This document shows positions 1 through 8,271 of a stretch of 41,543 nucleotides of DNA, piece by piece. Numbering within the stretch: the first letter of the stretch is position 1; every line of letters starts with the position of its first letter. The stretch comes from Rhodobiaceae bacterium. Its GTDB lineage: Bacteria; Pseudomonadota; Alphaproteobacteria; Rhizobiales; JAKPQE01. The translations under genes were made by a program, and so were the position numbers. The notes beneath the pieces were generated by a model. That model had not been told where the DNA came from. It worked only from the letters and a program-made list of their open reading frames with translations, and ran no database searches. The DNA is taken from positions 1 through 41,543 of the forward strand of contig JANQEG010000017.1 in NCBI GenBank assembly GCA_028278505.1, written 5' to 3'.

Positions 1-14
1 TGACTCATCTGATG

Positions 15-108
15 GGCTCAAATCGGTTCACTCGGGCAGGCGTGGCGCGCAGCGCGATGTGGGGCATCGGGCAAGCGCCGCAACGCACCCGATGGACCGA
101 TTTGAGCC
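15..108. repeat. inverted repeat around a CGATG-TGGGG-CATCG hairpin
   Basis: The arms at 15-27 and 96-108 are perfect 13-bp complements (GGCTCAAATCGGT / ACCGATTTGAGCC). Between them, at 55-69, is the small hairpin CGATG-TGGGG-CATCG. The same hairpin with flanking G and GG bases lies inside the MITE-like element at 6313-6327, so the two may be related elements with different ends. No coding function is apparent. Confidence 0.5.
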
Positions 109-260
109 ACCGAAGGCCGGGTGCTTTTCCGCCGTGGCTTTGTCGCGCCTCGCTTATGATGCTATGGCATCACTGCGCTCGGACGCTTCGTGCCACGACG
201 GAAAATCATCCCGGTCAGAGGGGTCAAACTCCATGACGGTTGGTATAAGTGCCGCTGGTA

Positions 261-560
261 TCACACATCTCAAGAAGCTACATACTGGCACGACATCGAT
301 CGATCGCCTGACGCGTCGCATTTCAGGACATATCCCTGTTCGAACGTCGCCGAATTAATGCGATGGTCGGTTGGCGCGACCGTGCCTTTGTCCACCTTTC
401 CCGCGAAAAGCCTGTCCCCGCGCAGGCGGGGACGGGAATCCAATTATCCCCTCGATACGCTCTGTCATCGGCAATTGCGGACTGGAGATTCGACCGACAA
501 AACAAGCGCCAATGAGGACGGATCGGCCAATGGGTCCCCGCTTCCGCGGGAACGGTGGGT
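261..560 (+). repeat. dispersed intergenic repeat R1, copy A
   Basis: This is one of three copies of a modular non-coding repeat. Landmarks in order are a CGATCGATCG core near 296, a TTCGAACGTCGCCGAATT segment near 339, a GC hairpin CCCCGC-GCAG-GCGGGG near 417 and a segment beginning ACAAAACAAGCGCCAAT near 498. Copy B follows in the same orientation after about 354 bp. Copy C is inverted near 13905-14285. Point differences between copies show that they are diverging. Confidence 0.75.
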
Positions 561-615
561 GGTGTTGGCTCCTGCGCATCAATCAACCACCTTCCCCGCG
601 AAAGCGCTAGGGGAT

Positions 616-985
616 TCACACATCTCAAAAGCCGCATATCGGCACGACATCGATCGATCGCCTGACGCGTCGCATTTCAGGACATATCCCTGTTCGAACG
701 TCGCCGAATTGATGCGATGGCCGGTTAGCGCGACCGTGCCTTTGTCCACCTTTCCCGCGAAAAGCCTGTCCCCGCGCAGGCGGGGACGGGAATCCAATTA
801 TCCTCTCGATACGCACTGTCCTCGGCTGTTGTGAATTGAAGTTTTGCCTTACAAAACAAGCGCAAACAATGTCGGATCGGCCAATGGACACCGCTTTCGC
901 GGGTGAGGTGCCAAAAGGTTCGCTTTGCGCACAGATTTTCCACCCAGAGCGGCGCAAATCGGCAAGAAGTGTGCATCCCCAAGCG
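616..985 (+). repeat. dispersed intergenic repeat R1, copy B
   Basis: This is a direct copy of 261-560 with few differences over its first 200 bases. It extends further right than copy A, through GGATCGGCCAATGGACACCG near 874 and a segment rich in AGCGGCGCAAATCGG near 949. That right-hand extension is also present, inverted, at about 13940-14080, which shows that the full unit is some 370 bp long and that copy A is shortened or diverged at its right end. Confidence 0.75.
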
Positions 986-1197
986 CGAAAGCGGGGAACC
1001 ACTGGCTGTGCTGAGCGTAAAAGCACATGCGGTGTTTATCGGTAATTTGCAGCGTCACATCGTCGCTTTGATGCATACACGAAGCAATCCGGTTCATTGA
1101 GCCATTTGCTGGATTGCCGCGGCGCCTGTCGGCGCCTCGCAATGACGGCGTTCAGATCGTCAGCACGAACATCCGTCTTTGAAAGCGCCGCTTCAGC

Positions 1198-2691
1198 CTA
1201 CAGATAATTGGTCAGCGTCAGCCGCGACAGGATCGCGGTCACCTGATAGCTCGCCTCAAGCCGCGTCTGCAGCGCCACCATCCGCATGGCCACCTCTTCC
1301 TGGTCGATGCCCTCGATATCGTTGATCATGTCGGTGATCATCACATCGCCGGCGGCGTTGCGTTCCTCGGCCGCCTCCAGGGCCTGCTGGACGAAGGCGA
1401 GGTCGGTGCCGACGCTGCGCGGGCTTTTGACGCCCGAGGGATCGTCGAGCGCCGGGCGCACCCGTTCGGCGAGCGCCTCGTAGCGGGCCTCGGCGTTGGC
1501 GTCGGCGATGGAGAATTCCTCGACCGCGAACACCGCCATGTGCTGGAACGCCCAGCGCAGCGCGGTTTCATTGGCGCGGGCGCCGTATTTCACCGTCACA
1601 TTGTCGTCGATGCGCGCAAGCGCCGTTTCCCGGTCCGCCGTTGCGCCGTCTTCGCCGGCATACCAGATCACCGTGTCGTTCGGGCCGGGTGCGGCGACAT
1701 AAGCCGTCGCACTGTCGAAGGGCGGCCCGTCGACCCGCTGCGGCGGGTTGTTGTCGAAGAAATCCTCGGCCGCCGCGTAGGAAGACGCCGCGGCGAGGTC
1801 GCTGACCGCGCTCGCCTTGATTGCCGTGTCGAGCGCGGTGTTGAAATTCGCCGCCGTCGCCGCCGCGGTGGCGCCGATCGTGAACGCATTTTCGCCCGGC
1901 GGGGTGTCGGTGGTCGCCGTCAGCACCAAATCCTTGCTGGTGGCGTCGGGCAAGTTGAGCGTCAGCCGCACGCTCTCGCCGGCAACAGGCAGCCCGGTGA
2001 AGTCGACCGTCACCGCGTTCGTTGCGCCGACCGGGCCGGTGATCGACACCGCCGACGAGGTCGTCGTCGCCCCGACCACGTCGAAGCCGAACGGCATCGC
2101 CGCCACGGCCTCCGCGACGGTGACGCTGGTGCCGGCGGCGGTCAGCGTCAGGCGCCCGAGACCGTCGGCGCCGAGATCGGCGGAGCGCCGTTCGGAGACG
2201 ACCTGCTGCAGCCCGTCACGGATTCCGTCGCCGTAGAAGATCGTGTCGATGTCGAGCACCGGCGGCCGGTCCGTGCCCATGCCGGCGAACAGATAGCGGC
2301 CATGGATGTTGGAATTAAGCAGGCTCGCCATCTCTTCGAGCCGCTCCCGCGTGCTCTGCTGGGCCGTGGTCTGCTTGCCATTGGTCAAATCGAACGGATG
2401 CGCGGTGATCGCGCCCTTGGCCTCCAGCGCGATCGCATCGAGACGGGTCAGCGCCGACTGCATCATGTCGAGCCGCAGCCCGACGTCGCGGATCGTCTCC
2501 TGATAGCCGGAAATCGCCGCCTGCTTGGCGCGGAACCCGATCGTCAGGCTCGCATCGCGGCCGAGCTCGGCATAGGTTTCCGCGTGCTTGCCGGTGGCGA
2601 GCTGGCGCTGCAGATCGTCGAACTGGCTGCGCATCGCCGTCAGGCGCTGCGCCATCACCGTCAGCGGAGAGGAAACGTTCGAAATCGCCAT
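1198..2691 (-). CDS. flgL: flagellar hook-filament junction protein FlgL
   Basis: FlgL (HAP3) joins the hook-associated protein FlgK to the flagellin filament outside the cell. The N-terminal helix region (residues 1-130, with SNVSSPLTVMAQRLTAMRSQ near the start) and the C-terminal helix (last 100 residues, ending RLTLTNYL) are the flagellin-like coiled-coil ends. The middle, roughly residues 185-375, is a long Ala/Thr/Val-rich insert that makes this 497-aa protein longer than the common 300-350 aa forms and probably forms exposed domains. I chose the ATG at 2691, which has GAGGA just upstream. A GTG at 2703 would add four residues. The flgK stop (TGA, 2702-2700) lies in that ribosome-binding site, so flgK and flgL are probably translationally coupled. 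Confidence 0.9.
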   Translation of the reverse strand: MAISNVSSPLTVMAQRLTAMRSQFDDLQRQLATGKHAETYAELGRDASLTIGFRAKQAAISGYQETIRDVGLRLDMMQSALTRLDAIALEAKGAITAHPFDLTNGKQTTAQQSTRERLEEMASLLNSNIHGRYLFAGMGTDRPPVLDIDTIFYGDGIRDGLQQVVSERRSADLGADGLGRLTLTAAGTSVTVAEAVAAMPFGFDVVGATTTSSAVSITGPVGATNAVTVDFTGLPVAGESVRLTLNLPDATSKDLVLTATTDTPPGENAFTIGATAAATAANFNTALDTAIKASAVSDLAAASSYAAAEDFFDNNPPQRVDGPPFDSATAYVAAPGPNDTVIWYAGEDGATADRETALARIDDNVTVKYGARANETALRWAFQHMAVFAVEEFSIADANAEARYEALAERVRPALDDPSGVKSPRSVGTDLAFVQQALEAAEERNAAGDVMITDMINDIEGIDQEEVAMRMVALQTRLEASYQVTAILSRLTLTNYL

Positions 2692-2699
2692 GACGATCC

Positions 2700-4571
2700 T
2701 CACATATTCAGAAGCTGATCGAGCATTTCCTGGGCCACCGAGATCACCCGGGCGTTCGCGGCATAGGAATTCTGCAGCATGATCAGCCGCGTCATCTCCT
2801 CGTCGATATCGACGCCGGAGGTCTCGCTGTAGCGGGCCTCGAGCGACGCCATGACGATGTCCTGCCCCTCCTTTTCGCGCGCGGCCATGTCGGCGATCTG
2901 TCCGGTATAGGCGGCGACCTCCTGGATGAAGGAACTGACGGTGCCGCCATAGGCGCCCGAACTCGCCGATATGCTGCTGGCGAAGGTGAAGTGCCGGGTG
3001 TCCTGGGTCAGCCGGTCGAACAGGAACATCGGCCGGGTCGGATCGCCGGCCTCGGTCGCCGCCGCGTATTTCACGAGATGGGCAGGATTGGCGGCCAAAT
3101 TCGTATTGACCGCGATACGGGCGGCAAAGCCGAGCTTCTGGGTATGGCCGTCGAGCGCGCCCGAATAGACCGCGTTCGACGCGCCGTCGACGAAGACCGG
3201 GGCGGCCGAATTGCCGGAGGAAAAGCCGGTCTCGGCGACGCTTGCCGCAACGCCGGAGACGTCCGTGGTTGCGGCCGCGCCGTCGTCGAGGAATTGCAGC
3301 GTCGTCGTGCCGGCACCGCCGGGCTGGGCGATGGTGATGCCGCTGAGGCCGTGATTGGCGACCAGCCAGTTGGCCGCAGCAGCCGCACCGCCCGAATAAT
3401 CGACGCCGATGACCATGTCGTCCGGATTTGCGGTCGCGTCATTGGAGAGCGGCAGCACCGTCGGATCGTCGACCCTAATGAAGGTCACCGTCTTGGCCGT
3501 GCCGTTCTCCGTATAGTTCAGCGTAACCGAATCGCCAGGTTGGCCCAGCGCCGCGATATCGAGCGCGTAGCCGGTCTGTGCCCCGGCCGCAGCCGCGGTG
3601 CCGGCGGTCTCGGTCGTGCCCAGCGCCAGGGCCAGATTGTGGGCGATCTCGTCGAGCTGGGCCTGCGCATCAACGAGGGTCCTGTCGCGCAGTTCCACAT
3701 AGGCGGCGATTTCGCCGGATCGGATGTAGTTGGCCGACAACAAATCCACCTCGCCGACACCGGACGAAATCATGATCGTGCCGACGCCGCGCGCGTTGGG
3801 ATCGGTCGAGTAATGGTTCGTCGCCGTGACGAGGCTGCGCTGATCGAAGGTCAGCGTCACCGCCGTCTTGTCGAACAGCGCCACGCCGCTATTGGTGAAG
3901 ATCTTCAGGTCGGCGCCGTCATTGTTGACGACCTGGACATCGAGCAGCTTGGACAATTGGTCGATATTGCGGTCGCGCTGATCGAGCAGCGAGGCCTCCG
4001 GATTGCCGAGATAGGATTGCGCGATCACCACATTGGTGAGCCGTTCGATCTCGACAAGCAGCGCGTTGACCTCGTCGGTGGCGGATGCGAGCCGCACTTC
4101 GGCTTCGGTCCGCATCGCCTGGATATCACCTGAGAGCGTGTTCAGCCGGCTGGCGAAAAAGCTGGCCTCGTTGATCACGTTGGTCCGCACCGACGGCGAA
4201 TCCGGGCTCGTCGTCAGCGCCTGCAGCGCCGTAGTGAAATTGTTGTAGAGCGTGTCGAGCGCGTTGGCGCCGCCCGGAATGCCGAGGCTCTGGTCGAGGC
4301 GGGCGAGGTAGTCCTTGCGGACGTCGAAATAACCGCTGCTGGCGCCTTCGGACCGGATCTGGCGCTGCAGCAGCGCGTCGAGCTCGCGGCCGACTTCGGT
4401 CCTGCGCACGCCGATGATCTGCCCGCCGATGGCGGTTTCGAACTGGCCGAGCGTCTTGCGGGTGTACCCCGGCGTTTCGGAATTGGCGATGTTGCCGGAG
4501 ACGACCTCCAGGCCCTGCTGGTTGATCCGGAGTCCGGAAACGGCAACATTCAGTGCGCCGAACAGTCCCAT
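2700..4571 (-). CDS. flgK: flagellar hook-associated protein FlgK
   Basis: FlgK (HAP1) is the first hook-filament junction protein, exported through the flagellar type III system and assembled on the distal end of the hook. The 623-aa product begins MGLFGALNVAVSGLRINQQG and has the rod/hook family N-terminal signature, including SGNIANSETPGYTRK (residues 25-39). It ends with the matching helix (DEEMTRLIMLQNSYAANARV, then DQLLNM). The centre, roughly residues 330-480, is variable and Ala/Gly/Thr rich, as is usual for exposed domains. It sits 54 bases after flgE and directly abuts flgL, so flgE-flgK-flgL form one minus-strand operon. Confidence 0.95.
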   Translation of the reverse strand: MGLFGALNVAVSGLRINQQGLEVVSGNIANSETPGYTRKTLGQFETAIGGQIIGVRRTEVGRELDALLQRQIRSEGASSGYFDVRKDYLARLDQSLGIPGGANALDTLYNNFTTALQALTTSPDSPSVRTNVINEASFFASRLNTLSGDIQAMRTEAEVRLASATDEVNALLVEIERLTNVVIAQSYLGNPEASLLDQRDRNIDQLSKLLDVQVVNNDGADLKIFTNSGVALFDKTAVTLTFDQRSLVTATNHYSTDPNARGVGTIMISSGVGEVDLLSANYIRSGEIAAYVELRDRTLVDAQAQLDEIAHNLALALGTTETAGTAAAAGAQTGYALDIAALGQPGDSVTLNYTENGTAKTVTFIRVDDPTVLPLSNDATANPDDMVIGVDYSGGAAAAANWLVANHGLSGITIAQPGGAGTTTLQFLDDGAAATTDVSGVAASVAETGFSSGNSAAPVFVDGASNAVYSGALDGHTQKLGFAARIAVNTNLAANPAHLVKYAAATEAGDPTRPMFLFDRLTQDTRHFTFASSISASSGAYGGTVSSFIQEVAAYTGQIADMAAREKEGQDIVMASLEARYSETSGVDIDEEMTRLIMLQNSYAANARVISVAQEMLDQLLNM

Positions 4572-4625
4572 GATACGCCTCTAACACTTTTCCTGGGGAC
4601 GCCCGCACCCGGGACGCCGCAGGGA

Positions 4626-6005
4626 TTACCGGACCATGTTCAGGGCTTCCTGAAGCATCTCGTCGGCGGAGGTGACGATTCGCGTGTTCGCCGCATAGGC
4701 CTGCTGGGTGATGATCAGCTTGGTGAACTCGTCGGCGATATCGACGTTGGATGCTTCGAGCGCCGAGCCGATGATCGAGCCATTGGCGCCGAGGATGGCG
4801 GTGCCGGAATCGCTGGTCGCGGCAAACGCGCCGCCATCGAGCTTGCGCAGCTTGTTGTCGGCGTTGAAGCTGGCCAGCACGACTTCGGCGATCTCGATCT
4901 GCTGGTTGTTGGTATAGGTGGCAACGACGCGGCCGGTATCGCTGACCGAGACGCCGACCAGTTCGCCGGCCGGATAACCGTTCTGCGCCAGCTCGGTCAC
5001 CTTGACCGTTCCGTTGGAATCGGAGAACTGGGTCATGCCCGACGACCCGTGAACCAGGCTGATATTGCCGACCGTGGTGCCGTCGACGGTCACCCCGCTC
5101 AACGCCACCGTACCGGACGCCGGCGCGGTCATCTTGCCGCTGGTGTCGAAGGTGTAGTCGATGCCGGCATTCTGCCATGCGGCCGTCGTGCCGGTCGCAT
5201 CGGTGTCGGTGAGATAGAAGAGGTTCCAGGTGTCGGTGCCGCCGTTTGCGACCGAGTCGACCTTGCCCCAGCGGAACTGGACGTTCACCGCCTGGCCGGT
5301 GGAGGTGTAGGTGGTGATGGCACCGCCGGAAACGGTGTCATCGACGAAGGTCGACGATTCCGCACCGGTGATCTGGTTCGGACCGGTCGCCGTGGTCGCC
5401 GCGACCGAATAGGCTGACAGATTCATCAATTCGCTGTTCGCCGTGTCCGGATCGGCGTCGGCGCTGAGCGGATAGGCCGCCAGATTGGCGCGATAGTTGA
5501 TCCGCGTCGTCGTTTCCGCCTCGAGGAAATCGTTGGTGACCTGGATCGGCGAGACGACGCTGCCGCTCGGATTGCCGGTGTTCGGATCGATCGCGTAGCC
5601 CTTCAGATAGTATCCGGAGCCGTTGACCAGAAAGCCGTCGCGATCGACCTCGAAATCGCCGCGGCGCGTATAGAGGTCCTGTCCGGCGAAGACGGGCGCA
5701 TTGTCGGTGCGGCCGGAAGCGGTATCGACGACGAAATAGCCGTCGCCATTGATCGCCATGAACGTCTCTCTTTCGGCGCTCTGGATGTCGCCCTGCACGT
5801 CGTTGGTCGCCCGCGACAGAGAGATGGCACCACCGGCCTTCTGCTGGCTCGGATCTGAATCCGTGATCAGATCGACGAAGTTCGAATCGGAGCGCTTATA
5901 TCCGGTGGTCTGCGAATTGGCGACGTTGCCGGAAATCAACTCCAGGGCCTTTGACTGCGCCCGCAAGCCCGTGACCGCCGTGGTCATCGCACCATAGATA
6001 CCCAT
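4626..6005 (-). CDS. flgE: flagellar hook protein FlgE
   Basis: FlgE is the structural subunit of the flagellar hook. The 459-aa protein begins MGIYGAMTTAVTGLRAQSKA and contains the flagellar basal-body rod signature SGNVANSQTTGYKRS (residues 25-39). A FlgE-type core follows (AINGDGYFVV, then LYTRRGDFEVDRDGFLVNG), and the protein ends in the conserved helix QAYAANTRIVTSADEMLQEA. The start is supported by GGAGGG upstream of the ATG. It is the first gene of the flgE-flgK-flgL cluster, and the 5' region (6006-6236) should carry the promoter, which I could not define. No hook-length or capping gene (fliK, flgD) is visible nearby. Confidence 0.93.
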   Translation of the reverse strand: MGIYGAMTTAVTGLRAQSKALELISGNVANSQTTGYKRSDSNFVDLITDSDPSQQKAGGAISLSRATNDVQGDIQSAERETFMAINGDGYFVVDTASGRTDNAPVFAGQDLYTRRGDFEVDRDGFLVNGSGYYLKGYAIDPNTGNPSGSVVSPIQVTNDFLEAETTTRINYRANLAAYPLSADADPDTANSELMNLSAYSVAATTATGPNQITGAESSTFVDDTVSGGAITTYTSTGQAVNVQFRWGKVDSVANGGTDTWNLFYLTDTDATGTTAAWQNAGIDYTFDTSGKMTAPASGTVALSGVTVDGTTVGNISLVHGSSGMTQFSDSNGTVKVTELAQNGYPAGELVGVSVSDTGRVVATYTNNQQIEIAEVVLASFNADNKLRKLDGGAFAATSDSGTAILGANGSIIGSALEASNVDIADEFTKLIITQQAYAANTRIVTSADEMLQEALNMVR

Positions 6006-6236
6006 ACCGCTTTACCCTCCAACTGAGTGACGCGACGGCGAATGGCCTGGTCGTGCCGTCCCCGCAACCGGTCGCAAACGGCGTGCCAGAATCCAATCGT
6101 TGATTTTATGGCGTTTTTTCCAACGGGCGGGCATGGCGGCGCGGGACCCGGCAGGTTTCGCCGCGGATCCCCGGCAAGTTTTGCCGGTTCTTGCGCACTG
6201 CCTTTGCGGGCTTGAAAGCCGCCCCGTCTGCGCTAA
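6006..6236. other. spacer upstream of flgE
   Basis: This gene-free spacer lies between the flgE start and the MITE-like element. It must hold the minus-strand flgE promoter, but I see no convincing sigma-54 or sigma-28 element. With 6237-6542 it makes up the 537-base divergent interval between flgE and moxR. Confidence 0.5.
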
Positions 6237-6506
6237 GAGCCTTTCATGGCTTGTCTGAATCAATTCTGTTTCACGATTGGCGAGACGATCCGGAGGGGAG
6301 CCGGTCGATGGGCGATGTGGGGCATCGGCCGAGACCGGTTCGCCTTCGGGCGTCCGCCAATCGGAAACCCGAAGGGACGGGCGCTTTTGCGCCAATTCCG
6401 GCGCCGCGCCGCTTGACCATACGCCCGGTATGGCCGTGCGCGACGCGGCTTGATCTTGTCGCAAAATCGCTCCGTCAGAATGGTTCACACAAGCCATGAA
6501 AGGCTC
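6237..6506. mobile_element. MITE-like element with 18-bp terminal inverted repeats and TAA flanks
   Basis: The 270-bp segment is bounded by perfect 18-bp inverted repeats (GAGCCTTTCATGGCTTGT at 6237-6254 and its complement at 6489-6506), and the similarity continues imperfectly inward. Each end is flanked by TAA (6234-6236 and 6507-6509), which would fit a 3-bp target duplication. The interior has no gene but several small hairpins, including CGATG-TGGGG-CATCG at 6313-6327. A sequence similar to its right interior (6448-6482, reverse complement) recurs at 41470-41504. It sits directly in front of moxR and could affect its expression. It could also be a structured intergenic repeat rather than a transposable element. 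Confidence 0.55.
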
Positions 6507-6542
6507 TAACTTGGCGCCGCTTGAGAGAAGAAGGCCGTCGCG

Positions 6543-7388
6543 ATGCGTTTTGAAGGAACAGCCGACTACGTCGCCACCGAGGATTTGCGGGTCGCCGTCA
6601 ACGCGGCGATCACGCTGGAGCGGCCGCTGCTGGTCAAGGGCGAGCCCGGCACCGGAAAGACCGTGCTGGCCCGCGAGATCGCCGGCGCCCTCGACCTTCC
6701 GCTCTATGAATGGCACGTGAAGTCGACGACCAAGGCGGCGCAGGGGCTCTATGAATATGACGCGGTGTCGCGGCTGCGCGACAGCCAGCTCGGCGACGAA
6801 CGCGTCCACGACATCGCCAACTACATCAAGCGCGGCCGGCTGTGGGAGGCGTTTACCGCCGAGCGCCGGCCGGTGCTGCTGATCGACGAGATCGACAAGG
6901 CCGACATCGAGTTTCCCAACGATCTGCTGCAGGAACTCGACCGCATGGAATTCTATGTCTACGAGACCGGCCAGACGATCACCGCCCGCCAGCGCCCGGT
7001 CGTGATCATCACCTCGAACAATGAGAAGGAACTGCCCGACGCGTTCCTGCGCCGCTGCTTCTTCCACTACATCAAATTCCCCGATGCCGACACGATGCGC
7101 GAGATCGTCGACGTGCACTTCCCCGACCTGAAGAAACGGCTGCTGAACGAGGCGCTGTCGATCTTCTACGACATCCGCGAGGTCACCGGGCTGAAGAAGA
7201 AGCCGTCGACCTCGGAACTGCTCGACTGGATCAAGCTGCTCGTGGCCGAGGACATCGCCCCGGAACTCTTACGCGAGCGCGATCCCAAAAAGCTGATCCC
7301 GCCGCTGCACGGCGCGCTCCTGAAGAACGAGCAGGACGTGCACCTGTTCGAGCGGCTGGCCTTCATGAGCCGGCGCGAAGGACGTTAG
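6543..7388 (+). CDS. MoxR-family AAA+ ATPase
   Basis: This is a 281-aa AAA+ ATPase of the MoxR/CoxD type, a chaperone-like ATPase family that commonly works with VWA-domain proteins in metal-centre insertion or complex maturation. Walker A is GEPGTGKT (residues 33-40) and Walker B is VLLIDEIDKAD (about 109-119). A sensor-1-like ITSNNEKELPDAFLRRC follows near 157-171, including the arginine-finger-type RR. AGAAGG precedes the ATG. The usual downstream VWA (CoxE-like) partner is absent: the next coding sequence is a 47-aa membrane protein. The stop codon touches the left arm of a RIME-like palindrome. The substrate cannot be inferred here. Confidence 0.88.
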   Translation: MRFEGTADYVATEDLRVAVNAAITLERPLLVKGEPGTGKTVLAREIAGALDLPLYEWHVKSTTKAAQGLYEYDAVSRLRDSQLGDERVHDIANYIKRGRLWEAFTAERRPVLLIDEIDKADIEFPNDLLQELDRMEFYVYETGQTITARQRPVVIITSNNEKELPDAFLRRCFFHYIKFPDADTMREIVDVHFPDLKKRLLNEALSIFYDIREVTGLKKKPSTSELLDWIKLLVAEDIAPELLRERDPKKLIPPLHGALLKNEQDVHLFERLAFMSRREGR

Positions 7389-7489
7389 AGCGTATTCCCG
7401 AAAAGTGGGAACCGGTTTTCGGATAAGAATACGCTCCAAGATAAAAGATAGAGCGCTTTGAGTGATTCAACTCAAACGAAAAGCGCTCT
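7388..7489. repeat. pair of RIME-like palindromes
   Basis: Two imperfect palindromes stand in a row. The first has arms GAGCGTATTC (7388-7397) and GAATACGCTC (7427-7436). The second has arms AGAGCGCTTT (7450-7459) and AAAGCGCTCT (7480-7489), with an inner pair TTTGAGT (7457-7463) / ACTCAAA (7470-7476). Palindromes of this type are familiar between genes in Rhizobiales (RIME-like elements). They could act as a transcript end or mRNA stabiliser for moxR, but neither is followed by a T run. Confidence 0.75.
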
Positions 7490-7512
7490 GGTCCGAAACA
7501 GGCGAGGCGACC

Positions 7513-7656
7513 ATGGACGTCATCATGCCGCTCGCGATCCTGGCCGTGATCGGCACGGTCATGGCGTTGCTGTACTGGCGAAAACCGAACCGCCCGTCTG
7601 AAGACGATAACATTTCCGGATTCGACGACAGCGATTACGGCGGCGACGGCGATTGA
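7513..7656 (+). CDS. 47-aa single-pass membrane protein, function unknown
   Basis: The ATG at 7513 opens a 47-aa product with one hydrophobic segment (residues 4-19, VIMPLAILAVIGTVMALL). A basic WRKPNRP stop-transfer stretch follows, then a very acidic Asp/Gly-rich tail ending DSDYGGDGD. A small cytosol-facing tail is likely. The frame stays open upstream to 7462 inside the RIME-like palindrome, but those residues look like read-through of repeat DNA. I do not recognise the protein. Its position after moxR makes it a possible partner, but the palindromes between them weaken the case for one operon. Confidence 0.55.
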   Translation: MDVIMPLAILAVIGTVMALLYWRKPNRPSEDDNISGFDDSDYGGDGD

Positions 7657-7689
7657 ACGGGAAAAACGGCGGCGGCGCGGCGGCCGTTG

Positions 7690-7887
7690 TCAGTCGACGT
7701 CGACCTTGATGCGATTGGCTTCGGCGACCGATTCCTCGTGCGCCATCGTCAGAAGATAGCTCAGGAAGCCGAGATCGTGGCGGCGCGCGATTTCGGTGAG
7801 TTCGCGGGTCATGCGCGAAATGTAGTCTGCGGCTTGCGACGGCGTGTCGAGCGCGATGTGTTGTTCATTGTTCCCGCCCCGCGGCAT
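7690..7887 (-). CDS. conserved small protein of unknown function (65 aa)
   Basis: The 65-aa product is predicted to be soluble and mostly helical (DYISRMTRELTEIARRHDLG, then FLSYLLTMAHEESVAEAN). Small proteins of this style, with a helix pattern ending in a leucine-rich segment and an acidic tail, are common as uncharacterised proteins in Rhizobiales. I know no function. It is transcribed away from topA, and its promoter should lie in 7888-8271. Confidence 0.65.
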   Translation of the reverse strand: MPRGGNNEQHIALDTPSQAADYISRMTRELTEIARRHDLGFLSYLLTMAHEESVAEANRIKVDVD

Positions 7888-8271
7888 TGTCGACCCCTCT
7901 ACACCACCGGCCGCAACCGGAATACAACCAATACGTGTTACACAACTCCTTGTTTTAACACGGATCGCGTTTCGCTTCTACAGGTCATTATGCAAAAATA
8001 ATAACGCATAGGTTGTATTCGGGATGTAACGATTTCAACCTCGCGCCCGGCGGTTCCGAAAAATGACGGGCCCAATTCGGATGAGATTTGACACGGGCAT
8101 CGCTTTTGCCGATCTTCGCCGCGCCCTCGAATTGGGCGGCGCCTGACCGGCACGGCCTGGCGGCGGCCGCTTCCGATCCGCGGGCGACGGCCGGGATCGG
8201 CGCGGCGTTCGGCGGCATCGCGCCGCTTAACCGCGGCAACGACAGACAAGACCAGTATTGCGCAGGACGTT
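7888..8271. promoter_or_regulatory. divergent intergenic region upstream of topA
   Basis: This gene-free stretch lies between the 65-aa gene and topA. Its left half is clearly AT-richer than the surroundings (7911-8030), as expected for promoters on both strands. It contains a perfect 10-bp inverted pair, GAATACAACC (7920-7929) and GGTTGTATTC (8011-8020), and a GTGTTACAC palindrome near 7935. The pair could be paired operator sites or coincidence. The remaining GC-rich part (8040-8250) shows nothing I can name. Confidence 0.4.

Larger units (their letters stand above)
1..1197. other. gene-free repeat mosaic downstream of flgL
   Basis: I see no credible gene here. Open frames on both strands follow the repeats and resemble no protein I know. 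The stretch holds an inverted pair (15-27 with 96-108), two direct copies of a repeat of about 300-350 bp (261-560 and 616-985), a module found inverted at 32387-32450 (983-1042), and a half-hairpin near 1100-1147 ending in TCGCAATGACGG like the right arm of the hairpin at 23001-23096. In many Rhizobiales flgL is followed by flaF and flbT, and neither is present here. Confidence 0.7.

Noticed and set aside
330-350. tRNA T-loop-like GTTCGAAC
   Set aside because: No acceptor or anticodon stem can be built around it, and it lies within a dispersed repeat.
190-834. A 214-codon open frame across the left edge
   Set aside because: It runs through both direct copies of repeat R1, so its protein repeats itself. 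It has no recognisable domain and no good ribosome-binding site.
261-985. CRISPR array
   Set aside because: There are only two long direct copies with a period of about 354 bases. There are no short regular repeats or unique spacers and no cas genes.
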